Source: Pseudomonas vanderleydeniana (lineage in GTDB: Bacteria; Pseudomonadota; Gammaproteobacteria; Pseudomonadales; Pseudomonadaceae). From it: DNA of 64,000 bases. Position 1 is the first letter of the stretch; each line of letters starts with the position of its first letter. The stretch covers positions 5,911,501 to 5,975,500 of the forward strand of contig NZ_CP077093.1 of the NCBI RefSeq assembly GCF_014268755.2, given 5' to 3'. The notes below the pieces were generated by a model. The model was given only the letters and a program-made list of their open reading frames with translations, was not told where the DNA came from and did no database searches. Positions 34,776 to 44,237 of this stretch are shown here, piece after piece. The position numbers and the translations under genes were made by a program.

Positions 34776-35891
34776 ATGATCAAACCCCGTGCGCTCCTGC
34801 GCCTGAGTGCCCTGTTCACCGTCCTGCTGCTTGGCCCCGTCGCCGCGGCCTCGGCCCATGAAGTCACCGACGTGCTGGGCCGCAAGGTCGATGTGCCGGA
34901 CCACGTCCAGCGTGTGGTGCTCGGTGAAGGCCGGCTGATTTCCGCCTTTGCCCTGCTCGACCGCGAGGCCCCGTTCCAGCGGATCGTCGGCTGGCAGAAC
35001 GACCTGCGCCTGCTCGACCCGAACACCTACGCGGCCTATGCCGCCAAATTCCCCAAGGTCAAGGATATCCCGTTGATCGGCCAGGCCTCGGAGCAGAGCG
35101 TCAGCGCCGAGGAAATCCTCAGCCTCAAGCCCGACCTGGCGGTGTTCAGCATCTCCGGGCACGGCCCGACCGAACACAGCCCGGTCGCCGATGTGCTGGC
35201 CAAGGCCGGCATCGCGGTACTGTTCGTCGACTTCCGGATCAACCCGATCAAGGGCACCCACGTCAGCCTCGAATCCCTCGGCCAGGCCCTCGGTCGCGAA
35301 GCGCAGGCCAAGGCCTACCTGGACTTCTACGACCAGCATGTGAAGGCCATCACCGACAAGGTCGGCAACCTGCCGGACAGCCAGCGGCCGAAAGTCTTCC
35401 TCGAACTGCTCGCCGGCGCCTGGCAGGCCCCGGGGCACACCACCGGCAAGAGCGGCATGGGTGAAGTGATCCGTACCGTCGGTGGCGTGAACATCGCCGA
35501 AGGCGTGGTGCCGGGTGCTCTCGGTGATGTCAGCGTCGAATACGCACTCAAGGCCGATCCGGACCTGTATGTCGCCACCGGCAACCACAAGCCGGGCCTG
35601 GTCCTGGGTGCCGGGGTCAGCCAGACCGAAGCCCGCACGGCCTTCGACACGGTGCTGGCACGTCCCGAGTTCAAGAACCTGCGGGCGATCCGCAGCGGCA
35701 ACGCCCACGGCCTGTGGCATGACTTCTACAACTCGCCGTACAACCTGCTGGCGATCGAGGCCCTGGCCAAGTGGACCCACCCTGAGCTGTTCGCCCAGTT
35801 GAATCCACAGGACACCCTGGAGGCGATGAACAAGCAGTTCCTCGACACCCCGATCAAGGGCGCGTACTGGATCGATGCGCCAACCAAGTAA
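34776..35891 (+). CDS. Periplasmic iron-siderophore (FepB/BtuF-type) binding protein
   Basis: A 371-residue exported protein: signal peptide to about residue 27 (VLLLGPVAAASAHE), then a class III binding fold with two lobes (IPLIGQASEQSVSAEEILSLKPDL is the family's hinge-entry pattern). It should deliver the ferric complex to the permease encoded downstream. GGAGAA precedes the ATG at 34776; a GTG one codon earlier is an alternative. It starts 31 bp after piuC in the same operon. Confidence 0.85.
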   Translation: MIKPRALLRLSALFTVLLLGPVAAASAHEVTDVLGRKVDVPDHVQRVVLGEGRLISAFALLDREAPFQRIVGWQNDLRLLDPNTYAAYAAKFPKVKDIPLIGQASEQSVSAEEILSLKPDLAVFSISGHGPTEHSPVADVLAKAGIAVLFVDFRINPIKGTHVSLESLGQALGREAQAKAYLDFYDQHVKAITDKVGNLPDSQRPKVFLELLAGAWQAPGHTTGKSGMGEVIRTVGGVNIAEGVVPGALGDVSVEYALKADPDLYVATGNHKPGLVLGAGVSQTEARTAFDTVLARPEFKNLRAIRSGNAHGLWHDFYNSPYNLLAIEALAKWTHPELFAQLNPQDTLEAMNKQFLDTPIKGAYWIDAPTK

Positions 35892-35945
35892 TTTCCTTCA
35901 ACCCTGAGGAACAGGGCTGCCGGAACGGCTTCGACACTGATTCCA

Positions 35946-36092
35946 TGTGGTGAGCGGGCTTGTCGGGACGCCGCACCGCCGCGCTCGGCTGCAAGGCAGC
36001 CGTAAACCGGAGAACTCGGTCTATCTGATAGACCGGGTTTTCCGGTTTCAGGGGAACTGCGTTCCCCAGCGGGGGCAAGCCCCCTCGCCACA
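35946..36092. repeat. REP/BIME element within the siderophore operon
   Basis: A GGTGAGCGGGCTTG arm at the left and GCGGGGGCAAGCCCCCTCGC at the right, with internal hairpins (CCGGAAAACCC type). It separates the binding-protein gene from the permease gene and could set mRNA stability between them. Confidence 0.65.
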
Positions 36093-36137
36093 GAGTCAGT
36101 GAACAGCCAACATCCGCGTACTGCCCGCCTGACCGTG

Positions 36138-37208
36138 ATGACTACATCCCTGAACGCTTCACCCCTGGACCTGGCCGCTGCCAGCCAGGGTTATCGCCGC
36201 CTCCTGCTGCGCCGCCTGTGGTTGCTGGTGCTGCTGGGCGGCGCCCTGCTGTGCGCGATGCTCGTCGACCTGGCCAGCGGCCCTTCCGGCATGGGCCTGC
36301 CCGCCCTGCTCGATGGCCTGCTGCACCCTGACCACCTGAGCCTGACCGACCAGGTGATCATCTGGAACGTGCGCCTGCCCTACACCCTGATGGCCGTGCT
36401 GGTCGGCTGCGCGCTGTCGCTGGCCGGGGCGGAGATGCAGGCGATCCTCAACAACCCGTTGGCCAGCCCCTTCACGCTCGGCGTGTCATCGGCGGCAGCC
36501 CTCGGCGCCTCGCTGGTGATCGTGTTTCCGCTCGCCACCGCCTGGCTGTCGAACAATACGGCCATCTCCGTCTCGGCCTTCGTCTTCGCCGCCGCCTCGG
36601 TCTTCCTGCTACAGGCCATGTCACGGCTGCGGGGTGCCGGGGTGGAAAGCCTGGTGCTGTTCGGTATCGCCCTGGTCTTCAGTTGCAATGCGATAGTGGC
36701 GCTGCTGCAACTGGTCGCCACCGAAGACGTGCTGCAACAGCTGATCTTCTGGACCCTGGGCAGCGTGACCCGGGCCAACTGGGACAAACTGGGCATTCTC
36801 GCGTTGGTGATCGCCCTGGTCATGCCGTTCTCCTTCGCCGCAGCCCCGCGCCTGACCCTGCTGCGCATGGGCGAGGACCGTGCGATGAGTTTCGGCGTCG
36901 ATGTGAAGCGCCTGCGCTTCGCTTCATTGTTGCGCATCAGCCTGCTGTCGGCGACGGCGGTGGCCTTTGTCGGCACCATCGGTTTCATCGGTCTGGTCGG
37001 TCCGCACATCGCCCGCATCCTGGTCGGCGAGGACCAGCGCTTCCTGCTGCCGGCCAGCGCCCTGGTCGGTGCCCTGCTGCTTTCGCTGTCGTCGATCGCC
37101 AGCAAGCTGATCATGCCCGGCGTGGTCGTACCGGTGGGGATCGTCACCGCGCTGGTGGGCGTACCGATCTTCGTCGTGCTGGTGTTCAAGCGTGGGAGGC
37201 AACTATGA
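36138..37208 (+). CDS. FecCD-family iron-siderophore ABC permease
   Basis: A 356-residue inner-membrane permease with about nine hydrophobic segments. Family motifs are WNVRLPYTLMAVLVGCALSLAGAEMQAILNNPLASPFTLGVSSAAALGA (described by pattern: RLPR-like start, GAxMQ, NPLA-P-LG) and GFIGLVGPHIAR near the C-terminus, which docks on the ATPase. One gene should form a homodimer. The start is uncertain: ATG 36138 or GTG 36099 just after the REP element. The stop overlaps the ATPase start (ATGA). Confidence 0.87.
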   Translation: MTTSLNASPLDLAAASQGYRRLLLRRLWLLVLLGGALLCAMLVDLASGPSGMGLPALLDGLLHPDHLSLTDQVIIWNVRLPYTLMAVLVGCALSLAGAEMQAILNNPLASPFTLGVSSAAALGASLVIVFPLATAWLSNNTAISVSAFVFAAASVFLLQAMSRLRGAGVESLVLFGIALVFSCNAIVALLQLVATEDVLQQLIFWTLGSVTRANWDKLGILALVIALVMPFSFAAAPRLTLLRMGEDRAMSFGVDVKRLRFASLLRISLLSATAVAFVGTIGFIGLVGPHIARILVGEDQRFLLPASALVGALLLSLSSIASKLIMPGVVVPVGIVTALVGVPIFVVLVFKRGRQL

Positions 37209-37993
37209 GTGAGCAAGCACAGGGCCTGGCAGTCGAGCATGCGGTGATTGGCTACGGCCGGCGCCAGGTGGTCCGCGACCTGAGCCTGCCGATATTGCAG
37301 CCGGGCACGCTGACCGCCCTGATCGGCCCCAACGGGGCCGGCAAGTCGACCCTGCTGCGCGGGATCGCCGGCCTGGAAAAGATGAGCGGCAGCGTACGCC
37401 TGCAAGGTGAGGACCTGGCTCGTCTATCGGTGGCGGAACGGGCCCGGCGGGTCACCTACATGCCGCAGAACCTGCCGCCGGGCCTGAGCCTGAGCGTGAT
37501 GGAGAGCGTGGTTGCAGCCTTGCGTGTCGGCCGCCTGTCGCACCAGCAATGCCTGGACGAAGCGTTCAGTGCCCTGCAGCGCATCGGGATCACTCACCTG
37601 GCGGACCAGTGGTTGAGCAGCCTGTCCGGGGGCCAGCGCCAGCTGGTCAGCCTGGCGCAACTGATCGCCCGCCGGCCACAGGTGATGCTGTTGGACGAGC
37701 CCACCAGCGCCCTGGACCTCAACTACCAGTTGAAGGTGATGGCCTGCGTGCAGTCGCTGGTACGTGAACACCGGTTGATTGCCGTGGTGGTACTGCACGA
37801 CATCAATCTCGCTGCCCGCTATGCCGACAACCTCGCGGTGCTGCGCCAGGGACAACTGTTCGCCAGCGGTGCGCCGCAGGATATTCTCGATACCCGGCTG
37901 TTCGCCGAAGTCTATGGTGTCGAGGCACGGATCGAGCGCTGCTCACGGCAGACCCTGCAGATCCTGGTGGATGAGGCGATGGGCGGATCCTGA
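37205..37993 (+). CDS. Iron-siderophore ABC transporter ATPase
   Basis: A 262-residue FepC/BtuD-type ATPase: Walker A GPNGAGKST, Q loop YMPQN, signature LSGGQRQ, Walker B VMLLDEPTSALD, and switch His in VLHDINLA. It powers the FecCD permease with which it overlaps by 4 bp (ATGA). It is the last gene of the siderophore operon, which ends in REP elements. Confidence 0.92.
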   Translation: MSEQAQGLAVEHAVIGYGRRQVVRDLSLPILQPGTLTALIGPNGAGKSTLLRGIAGLEKMSGSVRLQGEDLARLSVAERARRVTYMPQNLPPGLSLSVMESVVAALRVGRLSHQQCLDEAFSALQRIGITHLADQWLSSLSGGQRQLVSLAQLIARRPQVMLLDEPTSALDLNYQLKVMACVQSLVREHRLIAVVVLHDINLAARYADNLAVLRQGQLFASGAPQDILDTRLFAEVYGVEARIERCSRQTLQILVDEAMGGS

Positions 37994-38027
37994 TGTACGA
38001 GGCGATCCGGGGCGGCGCTATTCCTGT

Positions 38028-38262
38028 GGGAGCTTCCAGGATTCGGGGCAAGACTTGCCGGCCTCTTCGCGGATGAATCCTGCTCCCACGGTTTTATGCT
38101 GCTCACCGACCTTGTGACCACGGCCGTTCGATGTGGGAGCCAACTGTCTTTATTCCCTTGCTGATGAGCAGCAGAACATGCTCCCAGGAAACGGCGGACA
38201 CCGCAGAGCTGTGGGAGCCGGATTCATCCGCGAAGAGGCCGGCAAGCCTTGCGCAGAACCAC
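38028..38262. repeat. REP elements after the siderophore operon
   Basis: Several copies of the GTGGGAGC...GGATTCATCCGCGAAGAGGCCGGCAAG type occur in both orientations (about 38028-38087 and 38208-38262) within the 301-bp gap to the next gene. No gene is seen in the gap. Confidence 0.65.
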
Positions 38263-38294
38263 AGAATCTCCCACAGGACAATCCAAGCAAACGT

Positions 38295-38849
38295 CTATCG
38301 GCCCATCACCTCGGCAGCGGACACCACCGTCGCGTACTCGCCATGCAGGTTGCCCAGGGACATGGCGTGCACCTCCTGGGCGGTGCGCAGTTGGCCGAAA
38401 TAATCCGGCTTGTCGAAGGTGTAGCAGGCATCCTCGACCACCCGGGTGGCGAAGCCAAGATTGCCTGCAGTGCGCGCCGTCGCCTCCACCGAGTTGTTGG
38501 TCGCCACGCCGACAATCACCAGTTGACCGATTTGCGCCGCCTGGAGCCGGGCCTGGAGAGCGGTGGCGCAAAAGGCATCCGGCACCTGCTTCTGGATCAG
38601 CCATTCACCCGGCAACGGCCGAAACCGTTCCTGAAACTCGACCCCCGACTGGCCAGGCCAGAACACCGATTCCGACGAACGGGACAGATGCTGCACGTGC
38701 ACCACCGGCCAGCCGTTTTCGCGCCAATGCTCCAGCAACTCGGCGATCCGCTCCTCGGCCGCAGGGTTGTTGCGTGGCCCGAGCCGGGGCTGAAGAATGC
38801 CCTGCTGCTGGTCGATCACGATCAGTGCGGCACATATCCCGGTGGTCAT
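38295..38849 (-). CDS. Isochorismatase-fold hydrolase with Ser at the catalytic Cys position
   Basis: A 184-residue protein of the isochorismatase/cysteine hydrolase superfamily. The catalytic Asp13 (LIVIDQQ) and Lys87 (IQKQVPDAF) are present. The motif GxxTxxCVxxT reads GVATNNSVEAT, so the nucleophile position is Ser120. Nicotinamidase or ureidoacrylate-type amidase chemistry is therefore uncertain; isochorismatase-like or vinyl-ether hydrolysis is possible. GGGAG precedes the ATG. It diverges from quiP. Confidence 0.8.
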   Translation of the reverse strand: MTTGICAALIVIDQQQGILQPRLGPRNNPAAEERIAELLEHWRENGWPVVHVQHLSRSSESVFWPGQSGVEFQERFRPLPGEWLIQKQVPDAFCATALQARLQAAQIGQLVIVGVATNNSVEATARTAGNLGFATRVVEDACYTFDKPDYFGQLRTAQEVHAMSLGNLHGEYATVVSAAEVMGR

Positions 38850-38988
38850 CGTTCTTTCGCTCCCTGTCCGACAAGAACCGACAGGATCGCATAAAACCGC
38901 AAAATAACCGCAGCCCCCGTCTTGCGCGGCCTGGTCCCGCTCACTAACGTAGCGCCTTTACTGACGCTACCCCCGCAGGAGCCTTGCC

Positions 38989-41442
38989 ATGGCCTCGCCA
39001 GCCTACCCTCTCTTTTTCAAAAAATGTGGCGTCGCCGCCGCCGTGGCAGGCCTGCTCGGCCTGGCCGGCTGCCAGTCCTGGAACGCCCAGGACAGCCTGC
39101 CACCGACTTCCGGCGTGCAGCCGATCAAGGGCCTGGCGCAGAACGTGTCGGTACGCCGCAACACCCTGGGCATGCCGCTGATCGAAAGCAACAGTTTCCA
39201 TGACGCACTGTTCACCCTGGGTTACGTCCATGCCAGCGACCGCATCACCCAGATGGTCACCCTGCGCCTGCTGGCCCAGGGTCGCCTGGCCGAGATGAAC
39301 GGTGCCGAGGCCCTGGACACCGACCGGTTCATGCGCGCGGTCAACCTGAAGAAGAGCGCCGGCGAGCTGTACAACGCCGCCTCGCCACGCCTCAAGCGCT
39401 TCTTCGAGGTCTACGCCCGGGGCGTCAACGCCTATCTGTTCCGCTACCGCGACAAGCTGCCACCGGACCTGGCCCGTACCGGCTACCTGCCCGAATACTG
39501 GAAGCCGGAGGATTCCGCGCTGATTTTCTGCCTGCTGAACTTCCAGCTCTCGGCCAACCTGCCGGAAGAGATTTCCTCGCTGGTGATCGCCCAGAAAGCC
39601 GGGATCGACAAGCTCGCCTGGTTGACCCCGAGCGCTCCTGACGAGCCGCTGCCACAGGCCGAGGCGGACAAGCTCAAGGGCATCGCGCTGAGCCAGGTCA
39701 GCGGTCTCGCCGCCGTCGACAAGGCCTCTGCACAGGTCAGCGCCCTGAACGGTTTCGGCGCCGGCACCTCGACCAACTGGGCCATCGCCCCGCAACGCAG
39801 CCGCAGTGGCAAGAGCCTGCTGGCCGCCGACCTGCAGCAACCGACCAGCGCTCCCGCCGCCTGGAACTACGTGCAGATCCGCGCCCCGAAGTACCAGGCC
39901 GCCGGTCTGTCGGTGGCCGGCCTGCCAGCGATTCTCTCCGGCTTCAACGGCAAGGTCGCCTGGAGCCTGGCGGCAGTGCCGGGCGACAGCCAGGACCTGT
40001 TCCTCGAGAAGCTCAAGCGCCAGGGCAACGCGCTGTATTACGAAGCCGACGGCAAATGGCTGCCGGCCATCGTGCGCAACGAGACCTACTTCATCAAGGG
40101 CCAACGCTCGATCCGCGAGACCGTCTACGAAACCCGCCACGGCCCGCTGCTCAACAGCGCCCTGGGCGACGCACCGCTGGCCGGAGGCTACGGCCTGGCC
40201 CTGCAGACGGCGCCGCTCAAGGACGACAAGAGCCTCGATGCGTTCTTCGACCTGTCCCGCGCACAGAATGCCGAGAAGGCCTCCGACGCCAGCCGGGAAA
40301 TCCGCGCCATCGCCCTGAACATGATCTTCGCCGACGCCAGCAATATCGGCTGGCAGGTCACTGGCCGCTATCCGAACCGCCGCGAAGGCGAAGGCCTGCT
40401 CCCCTCACCGGGCTGGGATAGCCGCTTCGACTGGGACGGCTATGCCGATGCGATGCTCCACCCCTACGACCAGACCCCGCCGCAAGGCTGGCTCGGCACC
40501 GCCAACCAGCGCACCGCGGCCAAGGGCTACGGCATGCAGCTTTCCAACGCCTGGTACTACCCGGAGCGTGGCGAGCGCCTGGCGCAACTGGCCAGCGCCG
40601 GCAAGCAGGACACCCGCAGCACCATCGCCATGCAGTACGACCAGAGCACCACTTTCGCCAACAAGCTGAAGAAGATGTTCGAGGCCCCGGGCATGGCCCA
40701 GCCGCTCAAGCAGGCCATCGACGCGCTGCCGGAAGCCGAACGCGCCAAGGCGCGTGAAGCCCTCAGCCGGTTGATGGCGTTCGACGGCAAGCTCAGCCCA
40801 AGCTCGGCCGACGCCGCGCTGTACGAGCTGTTCCTGCAGGAAAGCATGAAGCAGATCTTCCTCGACGAACTCGGCCCGGAAAACGGCCCGGTGTGGCAGG
40901 CCTTCATCGCCAACGGCCGGCTGTCCTATTCGGCCCAGGCCGATCATCTGCTGGGGCGTGAGGACAGCCCGTTCTGGGACGACAGCCGCACCCCGCAGAA
41001 GGAAGACAAGCCCGCGATCCTCGCTCGCAGTCTGGCCGCCGCGATCAGCGCCGGTGACAGCCAGTTGGGCACGGACCACAAGGCCTGGCAGTGGGGCAAG
41101 CTGCATCGCCTTGACTGGAAGAGCGCCAGCGGTCAGAGCCTGCGTGGCCCGGTCCAGGTCGGCGGTGACCACACCACCCTGAACACCACGGCCTACCTGT
41201 GGGGCGGCAACAGCTTCGAGACGGTGCTGGCACCGGCGGTGCGGATGATCGTCGACTTCGGCCAGACCGAACCGATGACCGGCCAACAGAGCCCCGGTCA
41301 GTCCGGCAACCCGGCCAGCCCGAACTACGCCAATGGCCTGGATGCCTGGCTGAAGGCCCAGTACGTCAGCTTCCCGATGCAGCCACAAAACCTCGACAGG
41401 GCCTACGGCACCAGTCGCCTGACCCTGACACCGGGTAAGTAG
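38989..41442 (+). CDS. quiP: Acyl-homoserine lactone acylase QuiP (penicillin acylase family)
   Basis: An 817-residue Ntn-hydrolase precursor similar to P. aeruginosa QuiP, which cleaves long-chain acyl-homoserine lactones. The N-terminus reads as a lipoprotein or Sec signal ([12 protein letters not shown], lipobox at Cys28). The autocatalytic nucleophile is most likely Ser261 in [10 protein letters not shown], splitting alpha and beta chains. Conserved beta-chain features include [22 protein letters not shown] and [15 protein letters not shown] lies before the ATG. Substrate is by homology only. It stands alone. Confidence 0.88.
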   Translation: MASPAYPLFFKKCGVAAAVAGLLGLAGCQSWNAQDSLPPTSGVQPIKGLAQNVSVRRNTLGMPLIESNSFHDALFTLGYVHASDRITQMVTLRLLAQGRLAEMNGAEALDTDRFMRAVNLKKSAGELYNAASPRLKRFFEVYARGVNAYLFRYRDKLPPDLARTGYLPEYWKPEDSALIFCLLNFQLSANLPEEISSLVIAQKAGIDKLAWLTPSAPDEPLPQAEADKLKGIALSQVSGLAAVDKASAQVSALNGFGAGTSTNWAIAPQRSRSGKSLLAADLQQPTSAPAAWNYVQIRAPKYQAAGLSVAGLPAILSGFNGKVAWSLAAVPGDSQDLFLEKLKRQGNALYYEADGKWLPAIVRNETYFIKGQRSIRETVYETRHGPLLNSALGDAPLAGGYGLALQTAPLKDDKSLDAFFDLSRAQNAEKASDASREIRAIALNMIFADASNIGWQVTGRYPNRREGEGLLPSPGWDSRFDWDGYADAMLHPYDQTPPQGWLGTANQRTAAKGYGMQLSNAWYYPERGERLAQLASAGKQDTRSTIAMQYDQSTTFANKLKKMFEAPGMAQPLKQAIDALPEAERAKAREALSRLMAFDGKLSPSSADAALYELFLQESMKQIFLDELGPENGPVWQAFIANGRLSYSAQADHLLGREDSPFWDDSRTPQKEDKPAILARSLAAAISAGDSQLGTDHKAWQWGKLHRLDWKSASGQSLRGPVQVGGDHTTLNTTAYLWGGNSFETVLAPAVRMIVDFGQTEPMTGQQSPGQSGNPASPNYANGLDAWLKAQYVSFPMQPQNLDRAYGTSRLTLTPGK

Positions 41443-41465
41443 GTCCGGCGCGCGCGAAGCAGGGA

Positions 41466-41513
41466 TTGCGGTTGCGGTTGCGGTTGCGGTTGCGGTTGCG
41501 GTTGCGGTTGCGA
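41466..41513 (+). repeat. Hexanucleotide tandem repeat (TTGCGG)n
   Basis: Seven perfect TTGCGG units and one variant (TTGCGA) lie 24 bp after the quiP stop codon. Simple repeats of this kind can change length by slippage. Confidence 0.9.
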
Positions 41514-41517
41514 TGAT

Positions 41518-41647
41518 TGTGGCGAGCGGGCTTGCCCGCGCTCGGCTGCAAAGCAGCCGTAAACCTGGCGACCGGTTCTCCCTGGCACAGCGAGGGAAGG
41601 TTTAGGGGCTGCTCTGCAGCCCAGCGCGGGCAAGCCCGCTCGCCACA
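41518..41647. repeat. REP doublet (GCGAGCGGGCTTGCCCGCG type)
   Basis: TGGCGAGCGGGCTTGCCCGC at the left and its inverted copy at 41624-41647 enclose a 80-bp spacer with further small hairpins. The same type recurs at 35946 and 48859. Confidence 0.8.
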
Positions 41648-41954
41648 TCACTCATCCCTCATCACCCATCACCAGGCACCCATCACCAGGCACCGGTCAT
41701 CACCTCAAATCACACAATGCCAACCCTGTGATGCGCGATATCCTTACTACAAATTTTTTGCACCATTAAGGTGCGCGAGTTTTTTGCTGCCCGTTTTCGG
41801 GCATGATGAGCTGGCTTGTAGCCATATTCCTACCTTTTAAAACGCTTGTTCGGGACTATGGTTCGGAAATTGCTACTTTTATCCGGTCATACGCGTTCCA
41901 GTAACAGTACTTCGTGCGCCACAAGCGCTCATTTTGGTCTTCAGGGATTAAATA
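41648..41954. promoter_or_regulatory. Leader region of the basic amino-acid transporter operon
   Basis: The stretch begins with short CATCACCAGGCACC repeats (about 41650-41702). It then holds two small hairpins near T runs: GCACC-attaa-GGTGC (about 41760-41774) and TGCCCG-tttt-CGGGCA (about 41792-41807). These could be a terminator or leader structure before the binding-protein gene. No promoter is certain. Confidence 0.35.
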
Positions 41955-42734
41955 ATGAAAAAAGCATTGCTGACCCTTTCCGCACTGGCTCTCTGCATGG
42001 GCGCAGGCGTCGCCATGGCCAAGGAATACAAGGAACTGCGCTTTGGCGTGGATCCGTCCTACGCCCCCTTCGAGTCCAAGGCCGCTGACGGCAGCCTGGT
42101 CGGCTTCGACATCGATCTGGGCAATGCCATCTGCGCCGAGCTGAAAGTCAAATGCAAATGGGTCGAAAGCGACTTCGACGGCATGATTCCCGGCCTCAAT
42201 GCCAACAAGTTCGACGGCGTGATCTCGTCGATGACCGTGACCGAAACCCGCCAGAAGGCCATCGACTTCTCCAGCGAACTGTTCTCCGGCCCAACCTCCC
42301 TGGTGTTCAAGAAAGGGGCGAACTACTCCACGCCTGAATCCCTCAAGGGCAAGACCGTGGGCTACGAGCAAGGCACCATCCAGGAAGCCTACGCCAAGGC
42401 CGTGCTGGACAAGGCCGGTGTGACCACCAAGGCCTACGCCAACCAGGACCAGGTCTACGCCGACCTGACTTCCGGCCGTCTCGACGCCTCGGTACAGGAC
42501 ATGCTCCAGGCCGAACTGGGCTTCCTGAAGTCCCCGGCCGGTGCTGGCTACGAAGTCAGCAAGGCCATCGACGACCCACTGCTGCCATCGAAAACCGCGA
42601 TCGGTATCAAAAAAGGTAACAAGGACCTCAAGGCTCTGCTGGACAAAGGTATCGAAGCGTTACACAAGGACGGCAAGTACGCCGAAATCCAGAAGAAGCA
42701 CTTTGGCGACCTGAATCTGTATAGCGGGAAATAA
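41955..42734 (+). CDS. Periplasmic basic amino-acid (ArgT/HisJ-type) binding protein
   Basis: A 259-residue exported solute-binding protein. The signal peptide ends near GAGVAMA-KE. The mature protein has the family's pattern: LRFGVDPSYAPFESK, GFDIDLGNAICAEL, FDGMIPGLNANKFDGVISSMTVTETR described by motif, and a C-terminal YAEIQKKHFG. It should bind arginine, lysine, ornithine or histidine. It is followed by a terminator hairpin and then two permease genes, a deacylase and an ATPase, an aot-like order. Confidence 0.88.
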   Translation: MKKALLTLSALALCMGAGVAMAKEYKELRFGVDPSYAPFESKAADGSLVGFDIDLGNAICAELKVKCKWVESDFDGMIPGLNANKFDGVISSMTVTETRQKAIDFSSELFSGPTSLVFKKGANYSTPESLKGKTVGYEQGTIQEAYAKAVLDKAGVTTKAYANQDQVYADLTSGRLDASVQDMLQAELGFLKSPAGAGYEVSKAIDDPLLPSKTAIGIKKGNKDLKALLDKGIEALHKDGKYAEIQKKHFGDLNLYSGK

Positions 42735-42742
42735 TCCCCTGG

Positions 42743-42770
42743 GCGCCCCCTGCAAAAGGGGGCGCTTTCT
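42743..42770 (+). terminator. Attenuator-like terminator after the binding-protein gene
   Basis: Perfect 8-bp stem GCGCCCCC / GGGGGCGC with a 7-base loop and a TTTCTT tail, 9 bp after the stop. Partial termination here would make more binding protein than permease, a common arrangement. Confidence 0.7.
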
Positions 42771-42792
42771 TGACGGCCAAAGGCACACGTTC

Positions 42793-43521
42793 ATGTTCGA
42801 CAACCTCCTGCAAACCCTGGGGCTCTCCGCCTTCAGCTTGAAGGGCTTCGGCCCGATCCTGCTGGAAGGTACCTGGATGACCATCAAATTATCGATACTG
42901 TCGCTGCTGGTGAGCGTCCTGCTCGGCCTGCTCGGCGCCAGTGCCAAGCTTTCCAGCATCAGCCTGCTGCGCCTGCCGGCGCAGGTCTACACCACCCTGA
43001 TCCGTGGCGTACCCGACCTGGTGCTGATGCTGCTGATTTTCTACAGCCTGCAAACCTGGCTCTCCAGCCTGACCGACGCCATGGATTGGGACTACATCGA
43101 GATCGACCCGTTCGCCGCCGGGGTCATCACCCTGGGCTTCATCTACGGCGCCTATTTCACCGAAACCTTCCGCGGTGCGATTCTCGCCGTGCCTCGCGGG
43201 CAACTCGAGGCCGCCACGGCCTATGGGCTGACCCGGGCCCAGCGCTTTCGCTTCGTGACCTTCCCGCAGATGATGCGTTTCGCCCTGCCGGGAATCGGCA
43301 ACAACTGGATGGTGATCCTCAAGGCCACCGCACTGGTCTCGATCATCGGCCTGGCCGACCTGGTCAAGGCCGCCCAGGACGCGGGCAAGAGCACCTATCA
43401 ACTGTTCTATTTCCTGGTACTCGCCGCCTTGATCTACCTGCTCATCACCAGTGCCTCGAACTATGTCCTGCGCTGGCTTGAACGACGTTATGCCGCAGGT
43501 AGCCGGGAGGCCGTGCGATGA
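42793..43521 (+). CDS. Basic amino-acid ABC transporter permease 1 (HisQ/AotQ-type)
   Basis: A 242-residue inner-membrane permease with five hydrophobic segments. The His/Glu/Gln/Arg permease signature is present: GVITLGFIYGAYFTETFRGAI and then the EAA loop AATAYGLTRAQRFRFVTFPQ by pattern. It should pair with the next permease as a heterodimer. Its stop overlaps the next start (ATGA). Confidence 0.9.
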   Translation: MFDNLLQTLGLSAFSLKGFGPILLEGTWMTIKLSILSLLVSVLLGLLGASAKLSSISLLRLPAQVYTTLIRGVPDLVLMLLIFYSLQTWLSSLTDAMDWDYIEIDPFAAGVITLGFIYGAYFTETFRGAILAVPRGQLEAATAYGLTRAQRFRFVTFPQMMRFALPGIGNNWMVILKATALVSIIGLADLVKAAQDAGKSTYQLFYFLVLAALIYLLITSASNYVLRWLERRYAAGSREAVR

Positions 43522-44228
43522 TCGAACTGCTCGAACAATACTGGCGCCCGTTCCTCTACAGCGACGGCCAGCACATCACCGGCCTGGCCATGACGATGTG
43601 GCTGCTCAGTGCCTCGATCTTCATCGGTTTCCTGCTTTCGATCCCACTGTCGATCGCCCGCGTCTCGCCCAAGCGTCGCATCCGCTGGCCGGTGGAGTTC
43701 TACACCTACCTGTTCCGGGGTACGCCGCTGTATATCCAGTTGCTGATCTGCTACACCGGGATCTACAGCCTGGAAGCCGTGCGCAACCAGCCGTTGCTCA
43801 ACTCGTTCTTCCGCGATGCGATGAACTGCACCATCCTCGCCTTCGCCCTGAACACCTGCGCCTACACCACGGAGATCTTCGCCGGGGCGATCCGCAGCAT
43901 GAACCATGGCGAGGTCGAGGCGGCCAAGGCCTACGGCCTCACCGGCTGGAAGCTCTACGCCTATGTGATCATGCCCTCGGCGCTGCGGCGCTCGCTGCCG
44001 TACTACAGCAACGAAGTGATCCTGATGCTGCACTCGACCACCGTGGCGTTCACCGCGACCATCCCGGATATCCTGAAGATCGCCCGGGACGCCAACTCGG
44101 CGACCTACATGACCTTCCAGTCGTTCGGCATCGCCGCAGTGATCTACCTGGCGATCACCTTTACCCTGGTCGGCCTGTTCCGACTGGCCGAGCGGCGCTG
44201 GCTGGCCTTCCTCGGCCCGGCTCACTAG
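43518..44228 (+). CDS. Basic amino-acid ABC transporter permease 2 (HisM/AotM-type)
   Basis: A 236-residue permease with about five membrane segments and the family's RGTPLYIQLLICY start, TTEIFAGAIRSMNHGEVEAA and the EAA-loop AYGLTGWKLYAYVIMP region. It completes the transmembrane pore with the upstream permease, with which it overlaps by 4 bp. The deacylase gene follows after 9 bp. Confidence 0.9.
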   Translation: MIELLEQYWRPFLYSDGQHITGLAMTMWLLSASIFIGFLLSIPLSIARVSPKRRIRWPVEFYTYLFRGTPLYIQLLICYTGIYSLEAVRNQPLLNSFFRDAMNCTILAFALNTCAYTTEIFAGAIRSMNHGEVEAAKAYGLTGWKLYAYVIMPSALRRSLPYYSNEVILMLHSTTVAFTATIPDILKIARDANSATYMTFQSFGIAAVIYLAITFTLVGLFRLAERRWLAFLGPAH

Positions 44229-44237
44229 GAATTTCCC

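Noticed and set aside
41466..41702. Short repeats after quiP considered as a CRISPR array
   Set aside because: The units are 6-bp and 14-bp tandem repeats without unique spacers, and no cas gene is present.
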